Under the pieces are notes generated by a model that saw only the letters and a list, made by a program, of their open reading frames with translations, did no database searches and was not told the DNA's origin. From assembly GCA_000733355.1 (NCBI GenBank), contig JNVV01000047.1:188085-252084 (forward strand): 64,000 nucleotides of DNA, given 5' to 3'. The first letter of the stretch is position 1. Each line of letters opens with the position of its first letter. Shown here piece after piece: positions 9,880 through 20,344 of this stretch. The stretch comes from Falciphora oryzae (taxonomy: Eukaryota; Ascomycota; Sordariomycetes; Magnaporthales; Magnaporthaceae). The position numbers and the translations under genes were made by a program.

Positions 9880-12800
9880 GAATGCCTCGAGCGCGTCGTT
9901 ATAGCCGGGGACTTTAACGCAGGGTCCCCGGCGTGGGACCCGGTTAGGGGTAATAGGAATAGGGGCCAGGATTTAGCCCAATGGGCTGATACCTATAACC
10001 TTCTTTTACTTACCAACCCAGGCCAACCTACGCACAACAACGGGGGCGTTTTGGATCTTACCTTTTCCAACACCCCTTTAGCGACAGCGGAAATCGACTC
10101 TTCGCTAGCAACTAATTCAAATCACCGTACAATACGGATCGAAATCCCTAACCCTAATAACGCCGTCCCCGACTGCCGGCGGATTACTTTGCCAAACGAC
10201 AAACTTCTAATGTTCGCAAACGCGGTGGCAACCGGTACCGGCGGCCTACCGCCATTTGGAAGCTTACACATTGCGGGTTACCTAAATAAAGCGGCCGAAG
10301 CATTAATAAACCTATTAAAAGGTGCGTTAGCTGCTTTCAGCCGGGGGCTTAAAGCCGAAAGAAAAGGCCAACCGTGGTGGAACGAAAAGTGCGCTAGCGC
10401 ATAACGAGACCTCGCAAAAGCTATGGCAAACGGCGGGCTTTTTACGGCCGAAGCCCACGCTTTGGAAGCAACGGTCCGGGCGGCTAAAAGATAGCACTGG
10501 GCCAGCGTGTTGGGAGAAGTGGATTCCCCGGAAGCGTTATACCGTGCTGTGAAGTGGCACAAACTCGCGCCTGCTATACAGCTCCCCCCGTTAAATATTA
10601 ACGGGGAGGTTATTGTAGCCCCGGGGGATAAAGCGGAAGCATTGGGCCGTAAAATCCTCTGTAGGTTCACGGCGGAGGACGACTTACAAAAGGACCCGTT
10701 GCAGCAAGGGGCCCCCCAAGGGACCGCACAACTCCCGTGGGACCCCCACGTCCCTTTAGAGGAATGCCGGAAATGCACTGTTGGCACGGCAAATACGGCC
10801 CCGGGCGTTAATTCCCTATCGGTTAGGCTGCTTACAGCAGCATGGCCGGCAATAAGGGATTACGTTAAGGCCCTCTTCGAGGCCTGCCTTAGGGCCGGGT
10901 ACCACCCGGGCCCTTTCCGCACAGCGGAGGTGGTTATGTTAAAAAAGCCGAACAAAACAGATATAACGGACCCAAAATCCTACCGCCCGATAGCTTTGCT
11001 CCCATGCTTAGGGAAAGGGCTCGAGCGGCTGGTAGCTTCGCGGATGGCGTCCCTCGCATTATAATACAGGCTTATAGCCTCGTAACACGCCAGGGCTACC
11101 CCGAAAAAGGCCGCTACCGATTTAACGGCGTGCGTGGCCCACGAGGTGGAACGGGCTTTCCAAAAAGGCAAAACGGCCGCCCTCGTCACTATGGACGTAC
11201 AAGGGGCTTTCGATGCCGTACTCCGCCGGAGGCTCCTCCAAAAGCTTTTAAAATAAAGGTGGGACCTAACGCTCGTACGCTGGATATCATCCTTCACAGG
11301 AAATAGGGTAGTTAAAATGCGTTTGGAAGACGCTACGGCACCCCCTTTTTCCCCGGACTGCGGGTTACCCCAAAGATCACCGGCGTCACCAGTTTTTTTT
11401 ATGCTTTATATAGCCGAAATCCTATTTAAAGCAAAAGCGGTTAGGTACAGATACGCGGACGATATAGGCATTTGCGTAACGGGTAGCATTCCGGAGGAGT
11501 GCTCCCGTAAAGCAGGGGCTACGGTAACGGAAATCCTTCGTTAAGGAAAGGCTAATAAAGTAGCTTTCGACCTAGGGAAGTGCGAGCTTATGCATTTCTT
11601 TAGGCGGAAAAACGCCACAACTCTAGCGGTTACGGCGGAAAGCTTTACCATACAACAAATTACAGGAGCTTTACGGTAGTTAGGGGTCTTTTTCGATTAA
11701 CGGCTTAATTTTAGCCCTTACGTTAACCATAGGGTTATAAAAGCCCAAAGCGTTACTAACCACCTCCGGGGGCTTACGAACTCGATAGGGGGGTACCGGC
11801 GCATTCGGTTCACAAAGCCGTTATAACGGTTATAATCCCTACGGTTTTATACGGGGCTAAAATGTGGTATAGGGGCAAAACCAAACTACACCCGTATAAG
11901 CCGGCACAATAGCAAAGTACCCGGCAAAGTTATTTAATCGAACGGGTTAATAAAACCTTACAAACGTCCCTCCGGGCAGTGGTACCAGCTTGGAAACCAT
12001 ACCGATAAACGCTTTGCATTACGAATCCGGCATTCCTAGCGCCGAAGCGCTTTTGGAACAAACCCGCTTCCGTTTTGCGGCCCGTATAAAAACGGTTCCA
12101 GAGGATCACCCCCTAGCCGCAGCGGCTAAGCCGATTTTCAACGCCCGGGGGCCTCAGGTAAGTTTGCCCGGCAGGTTTACGACCTCGCTGCAAAGGACGG
12201 CCGGACTCCTTCCGGCGTGCACCCGCCCGGCTTACCTCCTTTATAGATATACGGGGCTTACGGTGGCTACACAAGAAAAGCAAGCAGCCGCTAAAGCATT
12301 TATGGCGTAGCTTCGCACCCTCCCCCCTACCGACGTTATAGTATATAGCGACGGGTCTAAAGCGGAAAACGGGGCAGTTGGATACGGCTGGGTAATCCAC
12401 CAAGCCGGCCAACGCAAACTTTCCGGGCACGGCCGGCTGGCGCATCCGGCGGAAATATTCGACGGCGAAACGGAAGGGGGCCGGATAGGCCTCCGTAAAG
12501 CCGTTTGGAGCTTCCGCAACTGCACTTTCCATTTATGCCTCGATAACACCTCGGCGGCTAACGGCTTTTTAAATACGGCCCCCGACAGCTCACAAAGTGT
12601 AACAAGGGGTTAAAGACGGCTTGGAGAAGGATCTCTATATTGCAGATAATCTTTCTATGAGCTCAAAAGATGCTTGAGGAAGAAGGAATCTCTCATGGAA
12701 GACATAGGAGATGGCAGGGTTTATATAAACCACCCTGTAATCCGTGCGAAGTATCGAGTACATGATTCACACTACCCTTCCGGCCTTCGGCCTTTGGGCC

Positions 12801-13470
12801 TCGGGGCCGTTGGGCACCTATACCTGTTCCCGGACCTTCTGTGGGGCCGATTAGGTGAGTCCGCAGGTTCTTCCGTGTGACACAAAGGGCTTTTAAAAAG
12901 GTCCATTACTTTATAGACAAACACCAGGTACACGTCCGTTGGTCCCCGGGCCACACTAGAATCTCCGGAAACGAAAAGGCCGACGCCGAAGCAAAGTTGG
13001 GATCGGCTTTGCCGATACCCCAACACTCCAAAGCAACGGTAGCCGGAATAAAAGCTTTAGCCCGGAAAATAGCCCGGGACGCCCGTAACGAATGGTTTAA
13101 TAATAACCTTCCGGAACGGTACAGGGCTATAAGCCTCCCGCCGGCGCCACAACATACGCCCGACGCGTTGCAACTGCACCGGAGGGTGCTACAACGGCTA
13201 ATAGCCGCACGCACCGGCCACGGGGACTTCGACTGGTACCACCGAAAGTTCCAGCACGAAAACGACAACCCGTGCCGTTGCGGAAGAAACAAGTCCCCTT
13301 CCCACCCTGTATATTGCAGGTTAGCTAGGGCGGCAGAAAACAAGTGGCCTATAGCGGACCCTTCCCCGGCCTTTGATAGGCCCGGGTATTGGAAACGGCT
13401 ATTGCAAAAGCTTCTCCTTTTTGCTTCGTTCGTTGAAGCTACCAACTACTACACTATCGCTGGGCGGTAG
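9880..13470 (+). pseudogene. LINE ORF2: endonuclease, RT, RNase H (broken)
   Basis: Domains in order: endonuclease C-terminus at about 9890-10150 (VVIAGDFNA, then TNPGQPTHNNGG and LDLTFS); linker; RT at about 10920-11900 (LKKPNKTDITDPKSYRPIAL, VTMDVQGAFDAV, GLPQRSPASPVFF, YADD near 11450); RNase H at about 12335-13000 (VYSDGSK, GE, LDN, WSPGHTRISGNEKADAEAK); then CRCGRNKSPSHPVYC, a zinc-knuckle-like tail. Stops and frameshifts break it in several places (after KCASA near 10404, after LLK near 11256, and at GALR* near 11680), and a 285-bp LTR sits in RNase H at CCGACAGCTCACAAAG. Removing that LTR and one target copy restores the frame (DSSQ then RAFKK), so the insertion came after the LINE was in place. 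Confidence 0.85.
12598..12882 (-). mobile_element. Solo LTR, family C (TSD CAAAG)
   Basis: A 285-bp unit with ends TGTAACAAGG and GTGTGACA, flanked by direct repeats CAAAG at 12593-12597 and 12883-12887. Related copies lie at 26496, 29632 and 61465. Orientation is inferred from the TATATAAA-like motif, which points downstream when read TGTCACAC to TTACA. It interrupts the LINE RNase H domain. No internal coding region remains, so it is a recombination-derived solo LTR. Confidence 0.9.
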
Positions 13471-13941
13471 TAACAGGGCCTAAAAAGCCCGCATACAACC
13501 TATTTCCTTTTTCCTTTTTTCCTTTTTCCTTTTCCCTTTGCACCTTTTATCTTTTCCTTTGTACTACTAGGACCAACAGTAGGCTCGTTGGTCCCCTATA
13601 CCTCCGGCCGGGCCCAGGGGGGGTCCCGAGGACCCCCCCGCCCAAACCCGGCCTTACCCCCTTCTCCGGCACACCCGCCGGCCGATAGCACTACTACCAA
13701 CAGCAGCGCTTACAGCGCCCAGGCGTCTACTCGCCCCCTTTGCCGATTGCCCGCTCACCAATAAGGAGCGCCGGAATGCGGCCCGAACTCCGTGTGCCTT
13801 GGGCTTGCCCCTTGGTTTGATCTGTTAGCCGCCTCGATAGCAACACATAGCCTAGTGTCAAGCTTAGGTAGCGCTAGCACGTCGTATGCCCCCTGGGAGG
13901 CAGGGACTGGTAGATCCCGACTATAACGACGTTAAATATAC
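13258..13941 (+). repeat. 684-bp block repeated at 14695-15378
   Basis: By eye this block (end of LINE RNase H tail plus 3' untranslated region) is identical to 14695-15378. The first copy stops at the N gap exactly where the (CT)n tract should begin. See the finding on possible false duplication. Confidence 0.85.
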
Positions 13942-14694
13942 NNNNNNNNNNNNNNNNNNNNNNNNNNNNNNNNNNNNNNNNNNNNNNNNNNNNNNNNNNN
14001 NNNNNNNNNNNNNNNNNNNNNNNNNNNNNNNNNNNNNNNNNNNNNNNNNNNNNNNNNNNNNNNNNNNNNNNNNNNNNNNNNNNNNNNNNNNNNNNNNNNN
14101 NNNNNNNNNNNNNNNNNNNNNNNNNNNNNNNNNNNNNNNNNNNNNNNNNNNNNNNNNNNNNNNNNNNNNNNNNNNNNNNNNNNNNNNNNNNNNNNNNNNN
14201 NNNNNNNNNNNNNNNNNNNNNNNNNNNNNNNNNNNNNNNNNNNNNNNNNNNNNNNNNNNNNNNNNNNNNNNNNNNNNNNNNNNNNNNNNNNNNNNNNNNN
14301 NNNNNNNNNNNNNNNNNNNNNNNNNNNNNNNNNNNNNNNNNNNNNNNNNNNNNNNNNNNNNNNNNNNNNNNNNNNNNNNNNNNNNNNNNNNNNNNNNNNN
14401 NNNNNNNNNNNNNNNNNNNNNNNNNNNNNNNNNNNNNNNNNNNNNNNNNNNNNNNNNNNNNNNNNNNNNNNNNNNNNNNNNNNNNNNNNNNNNNNNNNNN
14501 NNNNNNNNNNNNNNNNNNNNNNNNNNNNNNNNNNNNNNNNNNNNNNNNNNNNNNNNNNNNNNNNNNNNNNNNNNNNNNNNNNNNNNNNNNNNNNNNNNNN
14601 NNNNNNNNNNNNNNNNNNNNNNNNNNNNNNNNNNNNNNNNNNNNNNNNNNNNNNNNNNNNNNNNNNNNNNNNNNNNNNNNNNNNNNNNNNNNNN
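13942..14694. other. Assembly gap (753 N)
   Basis: Undetermined bases between two copies of the same LINE 3' block. The size may be an estimate. Confidence 0.99.
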
Positions 14695-15402
14695 GAAAAC
14701 GACAACCCGTGCCGTTGCGGAAGAAACAAGTCCCCTTCCCACCCTGTATATTGCAGGTTAGCTAGGGCGGCAGAAAACAAGTGGCCTATAGCGGACCCTT
14801 CCCCGGCCTTTGATAGGCCCGGGTATTGGAAACGGCTATTGCAAAAGCTTCTCCTTTTTGCTTCGTTCGTTGAAGCTACCAACTACTACACTATCGCTGG
14901 GCGGTAGTAACAGGGCCTAAAAAGCCCGCATACAACCTATTTCCTTTTTCCTTTTTTCCTTTTTCCTTTTCCCTTTGCACCTTTTATCTTTTCCTTTGTA
15001 CTACTAGGACCAACAGTAGGCTCGTTGGTCCCCTATACCTCCGGCCGGGCCCAGGGGGGGTCCCGAGGACCCCCCCGCCCAAACCCGGCCTTACCCCCTT
15101 CTCCGGCACACCCGCCGGCCGATAGCACTACTACCAACAGCAGCGCTTACAGCGCCCAGGCGTCTACTCGCCCCCTTTGCCGATTGCCCGCTCACCAATA
15201 AGGAGCGCCGGAATGCGGCCCGAACTCCGTGTGCCTTGGGCTTGCCCCTTGGTTTGATCTGTTAGCCGCCTCGATAGCAACACATAGCCTAGTGTCAAGC
15301 TTAGGTAGCGCTAGCACGTCGTATGCCCCCTGGGAGGCAGGGACTGGTAGATCCCGACTATAACGACGTTAAATATACTCTCTCTCTCTCTCTCTCTCTC
15401 TC

Positions 15403-15714
15403 CAATTCTGACTTGTGCAAATTAATTCCTGATCAATTCTGTGCAGGGTAGATATGCAGGGTAGGCGAGTTAGGGCGACCCATAGCGACTGACTTGGGTG
15501 CTTAGGCATCTTACAGGAACTGTAAGCCATTTTTAAACTTGCAGTAGGCGCTGTAGATGCTGTAAGCCACCCTAGAGTACGTTGTAAATTCTACTTGCTA
15601 TTCCTATGCACAACCCCACAACAGTACAGTGTAGATAATACAAGGAGGGTAATGCAGGGTAGGTTGGGGTTACGCACCCAACCTTAGCTAAATACATTAG
15701 TTCTTTTTAACAGG
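15403..15714. other. No gene; short repeats
   Basis: Contains three GCAGGGTAG motifs and a small hairpin GGTTGGG/CCCAACC near 15661-15683. It separates the LINE tail from family A gag. It may be the 5' flank or leader of family A, but no LTR end is visible. Confidence 0.35.
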
Positions 15715-17083
15715 ACTATTACTAAATTGGCCCTCGAAAAAATCGAATAACGCGATATCGACGCACGAAAGTTAGCTAAAGCCAATTGCTAGCGCTGCGG
15801 AAAAAAGGCACTATATATTAAAATGCTACGCTAAAAAGGACACCAACGGCAAAAAACTCCCTCCTGCACCAGCAAAAACGGCCGGCGCTAAATCCATCCT
15901 TAAACGCCTTGCAACGGACGAATAAAAAGAATAGCTACAGCCTAAAAGGGCTAAAATCGCTGGCCTTACCTTAAAAGCTCCGGAAGGAAACGCCCTTACC
16001 GGACCCCGAATTTTCGAACTGTTAAATTCAGAATCGGACGATAACTGTTAATAACCATCGACTGTCGCTGCTACACGAAGGCCCCTAACGGATAAGGAAC
16101 TCGCAAAGCTAATCCTTCGCATATATATATACGGGCGAAGGGATCGAAGGAAATACCTGTCCGGGTGCTTTTAGAAAATAGCAGCGATACGAAGGTTATT
16201 TTAAATAAAATAGCTAAGCAACTTCCAGGCTACCTAATCGATAAAGCCATTCCTCGCGTTATAACTACCTTTTTAAAAAAGCTCGAACCGAATACTAGAA
16301 AGCAACTAATAGCAGACGTTACCCTTTGGCATAAAACACACTATTTTACAGAAACGTTCGAAATTAGTCCTATAAAGCTGAAATGCGACGTTATCCTCCC
16401 CTTTTTATAGCAAAAGCAATACCCTCTTTCGGGGTCACTAGATCGCGACTTTCGGGATATCCGGATAGATTTAAACAAATGCCGGAAATGTAATAAGCCC
16501 CGGGCCCGAAAACCGGCGGACTTACAGCCACTTAAAAGCTTACGCTTTCGAGAAAATATAAAAATAACCGAACTTGTAGTTATCGCCGCTATTAAATACG
16601 GGCACGGTATTCCTTCCTTTAAGGAAGTAACCAAAGCAAATTCGGACGGCTTCGAATCGGTGATACAAAAATTTAAGGAATTTTTCCCTATTATAACGAA
16701 AGCGGCTGCTACCCGTTTTCCCGATTATCAGCTTTAGGACCACGAAATTCATTTTAAAAAAGGAGCTTAATTAACCCATAGCCCCTTATACCTAATAAGC
16801 TAAAAGGAATTAGATATTTTAAAGCCGTGGTTGGAAAAGTAGGTATAAATCGGTCGGGCTAAACCATATAAAACTGCCAACAGTTTTCCCTTTATATTCG
16901 CAAAAAAAACCCTTTCGATCTTTTAAAGGTAGTAGTCGATTACAAAGACGTAAACGCCAAAACGATTCCGATTTGGTACTTTATCCCGTTTATTACAGAG
17001 CTTTAAGATCGATTTCGAAATGCTAAATAAATAACGAAAGTCGACTTTAAAACCGGGTTTAACCTAATTCAGATAAAAAAAGG
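15715..17083 (+). mobile_element. Family A gypsy element, 5' part: gag end, protease, RT start
   Basis: Degenerate gag-pol on the plus strand. A CCHC-type knuckle is readable with one stop and one frameshift (NC*RCGKKG then HYILKCYAKK) near 15785-15835. A protease-like stretch follows at 16160-16440 (VRVLLENSSDTKVILNKIAKQLPGY). The RT entry follows at about 16735-17083 (DHEIHFKKGA, LTHSPLY, then FKTGFNLIQIKKG). Many TAG/TAA codons stand where CAG, CAA or TGG are expected, fitting RIP. The frame stops abruptly at 17083, where a family B element has inserted, and resumes at 25465. No LTR was recognised for this family. Confidence 0.75.
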
Positions 17084-17285
17084 TGTCACGGCCAGTAGGG
17101 CCTCAACTGTAGATAAAGGAGTTGGGACCAGAGACCCTTATCGTCAGATAAGGGTGGAGGCTCCACAAGGTGGATCCCGCACAGAGATATCCCAAATCTC
17201 TGCAGGACCAGGCCTCCGGCCTCCAGCTTACTCCGAATATCATCTTTTTGCTTTTCTAATTTCTTTGCCCTCGACTGCTTTAACA
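17084..17285 (+). repeat. 5' LTR of family B copy 1
   Basis: 202 bp, TGTCACGGCC to GCTTTAACA. It is nearly the same as 25258-25459, 51941-52142, 52600-52801 and 62910-63111. Confidence 0.92.
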
Positions 17286-17287
17286 AT

Positions 17288-17302
17288 TGGTAGCAACTCC
17301 GG
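17288..17302 (+). other. Primer-binding site (tRNA-like)
   Basis: TGGTAGCAACTCCGG starts two bases after the 5' LTR. TGG is the complement of a tRNA CCA end, so the primer would end CCGGAGTTGCTACCA. The same 15 bases occur on the minus strand at 62893-62907 next to the 5' LTR of copy 2. The tRNA species was not determined. Confidence 0.7.
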
Positions 17303-17349
17303 AAAACCTAAGCGACCGGCGCGAACGTGATCGCGGAGATCAATCACGT

Positions 17350-17600
17350 CCCCTTCCCCTACTCTTCGGATTTCGCAAGGCTTAAGGCGGCGACGATCCA
17401 TTTCATTAACCGTCCGGCTTCAAGCGACGCGTTGGATCTACGTCTTCGGGCAAGGCTTAAAGCGGCCCAAAACGCTCTACCTACCGCTTCCCCTTTCACC
17501 AGTCATTTACCCCGACGCAAAGCTTAAAGCGGCGTCAATTACCAGTTATTTTCCCCATCGACGCAAGGTTTAAAGCAGCGTCGACAATTACTAGCACCTT
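17350..17600 (+). repeat. Leader tandem motifs
   Basis: Imperfect repeats of a partly palindromic motif GACGCAA-G-TTAAAGC-GCGTC occur about every 50 bp in the untranslated leader between primer-binding site and gag. Related CGCGGCTTTCGC motifs fill the matching leader of copy 2 (62590-62880). Confidence 0.5.
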
Positions 17601-17833
17601 TCCTTTTTCTTTTTTTTCCCGCCTGCGGTAACAGGCTCGCACCATCCAGATCCCCTTTTTAGGGCCGCAAAGGATATCCTTCCGTCTCTCGCGTCAAAGC
17701 TTTAAACGGGCGTTAACAGTCGGATCACCTTACCTTTACCTTATCTTTTCACTTCCTCGTTACTATAGCCGACCCTCCAGCCGCAAACCTTTCAGGACCC
17801 GACAAAAACATTTAAGCATTAGCAAGTACGCCT

Positions 17834-20330
17834 ATGCCAAACACTATGCCCGAGTTTTTAATCCTTAAAGGCGATTTTCCAGTGCTTTATCGAGCCGCTA
17901 CCCACCTATTACATAACGACAGTGTGCATTTCGAAAGGGCTAAGCGAACCAACAGTCGGTTTGAAATAATGCAACCACCTTAGGGCATTAAACCACTTAC
18001 CAAACCTGCGGCCGCCGCGATAACCTTTAACCTTTTATTTAACGATAGTTACAACTTCGAGTATGACTTTATTTGAAACATTCGCTTTAGCAGATTAGTA
18101 TCGGTCGTTTATTACCCGCCTCGTGGGGAACGCGAAACCACCTTTTAAACGGTTACAAAAGAGGCTTTTTCCTTTGCTTAGCCCCAAAGCACCCGTCCTG
18201 GTTCCAATAGTAACATTATCCGACGCTTTGAAAAGCGAATGGATAAGTAGGATATTGCCGTGGAACGTACCTTATCCTTTTTGGAGCGAATTAACAAAAC
18301 CCAAAAGGATTAAAGCAATACCATAAAATAAATAATAGCTAAACTGGGAAGTATCGAAAACAGCTGTAAGCGCTTTCGCCGCTCCTGATACGAGCAATAT
18401 TACAGCTCCAGCGCTTCGCGATTTAGCTACAACCGTCGTGCTATATCGCCAGACCTTAGTAAGGTACGACGCCGTTTGGGTAAAATTCGACGTAAATAAA
18501 TTCGAGCTTATAACGCACCGGCACAGTCGTTACGCGACGATCAAAACCCCTTTTTTTTAGCGCGCGCGCGACCTTTTTTTACGGCAACGGTCATTTGGAC
18601 GCTAAGCTTAAGGCATACCGCGGACGGCCTAATGCGGGAGCATCCTGTTTTAAGTTTTAGCTACCTTTAGCTAAATAGGCCCACGTGACATACGTTGTTG
18701 CGGGCGGCAACGGAGACCCGTCGGACCCCTTGTTCTTTTTTAACGACGACGATAACGGAGGAGCCCCTTTCGACCAAGAGCTAAAGGAGCTTCCGCTTTG
18801 CCCATTAAAAGATTTTCGTTCCTTCCGGTTTATTCCTATTGACATTTCTATTTAGGATCCAGTTTGGAGTAAAAGCAACCCTTACGTCCTTTTGCCGAAA
18901 GATAAAAGGGACTAAGACCGAAATCGAAACCGAAATCGAAATCGGGACCGGGACGTTCGAAAGGATGTAAAAAACCGCGCCATTTGTAACTACAGGCAGC
19001 AAATAGTTAATACTTACGTTTTTACTCGCCTTAACGGAAATCGCTTCCTTTTTAAGCGAAAGATGATCGGAGTTTTCGATCCTTATTAAAAGGACCCTGA
19101 CAATTAGGGCATCCTGTTTAATTCTAAATTGACAATTTTTACAGACGTTTACTCCTTTACCGAGCAGATTAAAACCTTCCACGAAAACCCAAATACGGTT
19201 TAAAACGTTGATTATTAACTGCTTAACTTTTTCCAAACCTTTTTTTAGCGGTTTAGCAGCCATTTGGTAAAGCAGCTAGTTTGATCGTAAAGAACGCGCC
19301 ATTTTGAAAATTTAAAGCCTAACGGCAGTTTTTACAGCCTTTAAGCGACAATTCGCTCTAAACGCTAGCAAAGCCACTAAGTTTTTTATTAAAGCGATTT
19401 TTACTTTCCGAAACTTTGCTGTAAACGAATCTGCTTTATACCAGTTCGTTTTTAAAATGCTCCGTTTTGCTAAAGGCATAGGCATTATTTAAAACGGCAA
19501 TTGGTACAGCATTATAATTTAAATTTGGAACCGTTTTAATTTAAGCATCCAAACGCGGTTAAAGGTTCCCAAATCGATTAAGATTCGCGCTAAGTATTTC
19601 CGTTACATTAAGGAAAATAATTTGGTGTTAGTTACCATGGCCCGGAAGCATTATCCTAATGCTATGGCTAAAAGATACGATTTCCGCAATAAAGGCTATA
19701 ACGACGACTATAGTGGTAAGCGCGATAACTACAGCTCCGGCAAATCTAATAATCGCTATCACGATAAATCCCATAATAAGCGTTGGGATTATGATTAAAA
19801 TTACCGCTATTACGACTTTCGCCGTAATTTTGACCGCAAGGACTACTATCGCGATAAGGATTGCGATTATAAATTTCGCGATTATAAACAAAACGATTAC
19901 AAAAGGAATAGTAGCCGTAACCGTCGCGATAAGGATCGCGATTATAAGTGCTTAGATTACAAGCAGCGCGACCAAGTCCACAACGTTAAAAACGGTAACG
20001 CTAGCGCCGAAAATTCGCCGGCTAATTACAATAACGATGACAGCGCTTTAAGCATTGCAGATTCCGTCGACGCGGACGAGCTTTACGTTGTTAAGGAGCG
20101 TGCGGAATGGCACATTTGCAAGCGCTGTGGCGTCGTTACCTTTTTTCGCAATTTGTTTTTTGCTTATTTTACCGCTTGCTTTGGCGAGCCCGTTTATTAA
20201 ATTGATAAGGAGCTTTTTATTTTTTAGCAGTTTATAGAGATAGACGTTATCGAGGAGGCTATCAAAATCGACCCGGATATAATCGCATTAGGCGGTTACT
20301 TTTACGCTAAAATAACGATCCGCCCGTTTT
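17834..20330 (+). pseudogene. Family B gag with RDYK-rich nucleocapsid (broken)
   Basis: Starts MPNTMPEFLILKGDFP, matching MPGTIPEFSIFKGDSP at 62477 (minus) in copy 2. It is interrupted by many stops. The C-terminal part (19560-20100) is a long low-complexity stretch of Arg, Asp, Tyr, Lys and Asn (motifs such as RDKDRDYK and RDYKQNDYKRN), followed by a CKRCG...C zinc-finger-like motif near 20110-20190. A conventional CCHC knuckle is not seen. The antisense of the RDYK stretch produces long hydrophobic frames that are not genes. Confidence 0.75.
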
Positions 20331-20344
20331 TTAATAGCTAAGAG

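Larger units (their letters stand above)
9860..15402 (+). mobile_element. 5'-truncated LINE (I/Tad-like) with RT and RNase H
   Basis: The element begins inside the endonuclease domain and runs through reverse transcriptase, RNase H and a cysteine-containing tail to a pyrimidine-rich 3' untranslated region and a terminal (CT)n tract at 15378-15402. It is interrupted by a solo LTR (12598-12882). Its 3' part appears twice around an N gap (13258-13941 and 14695-15378), which may be an assembly artefact. Inverted 3' ends of the same family occur at 2272-2700, and a third copy lies at 63112-64000. No target duplication was found for this copy. Confidence 0.85.

Noticed and set aside
19628..19955. 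Hydrophobic, membrane-protein-like frames on both strands near 19.6-19.9 kb (and 57.6-57.9 kb)
   Set aside because: They are other-frame or antisense readings of the RDYK-rich gag coding stretch of family B; the GATTATAA-type codon repeats produce Ile/Val/Ala-rich shadows.
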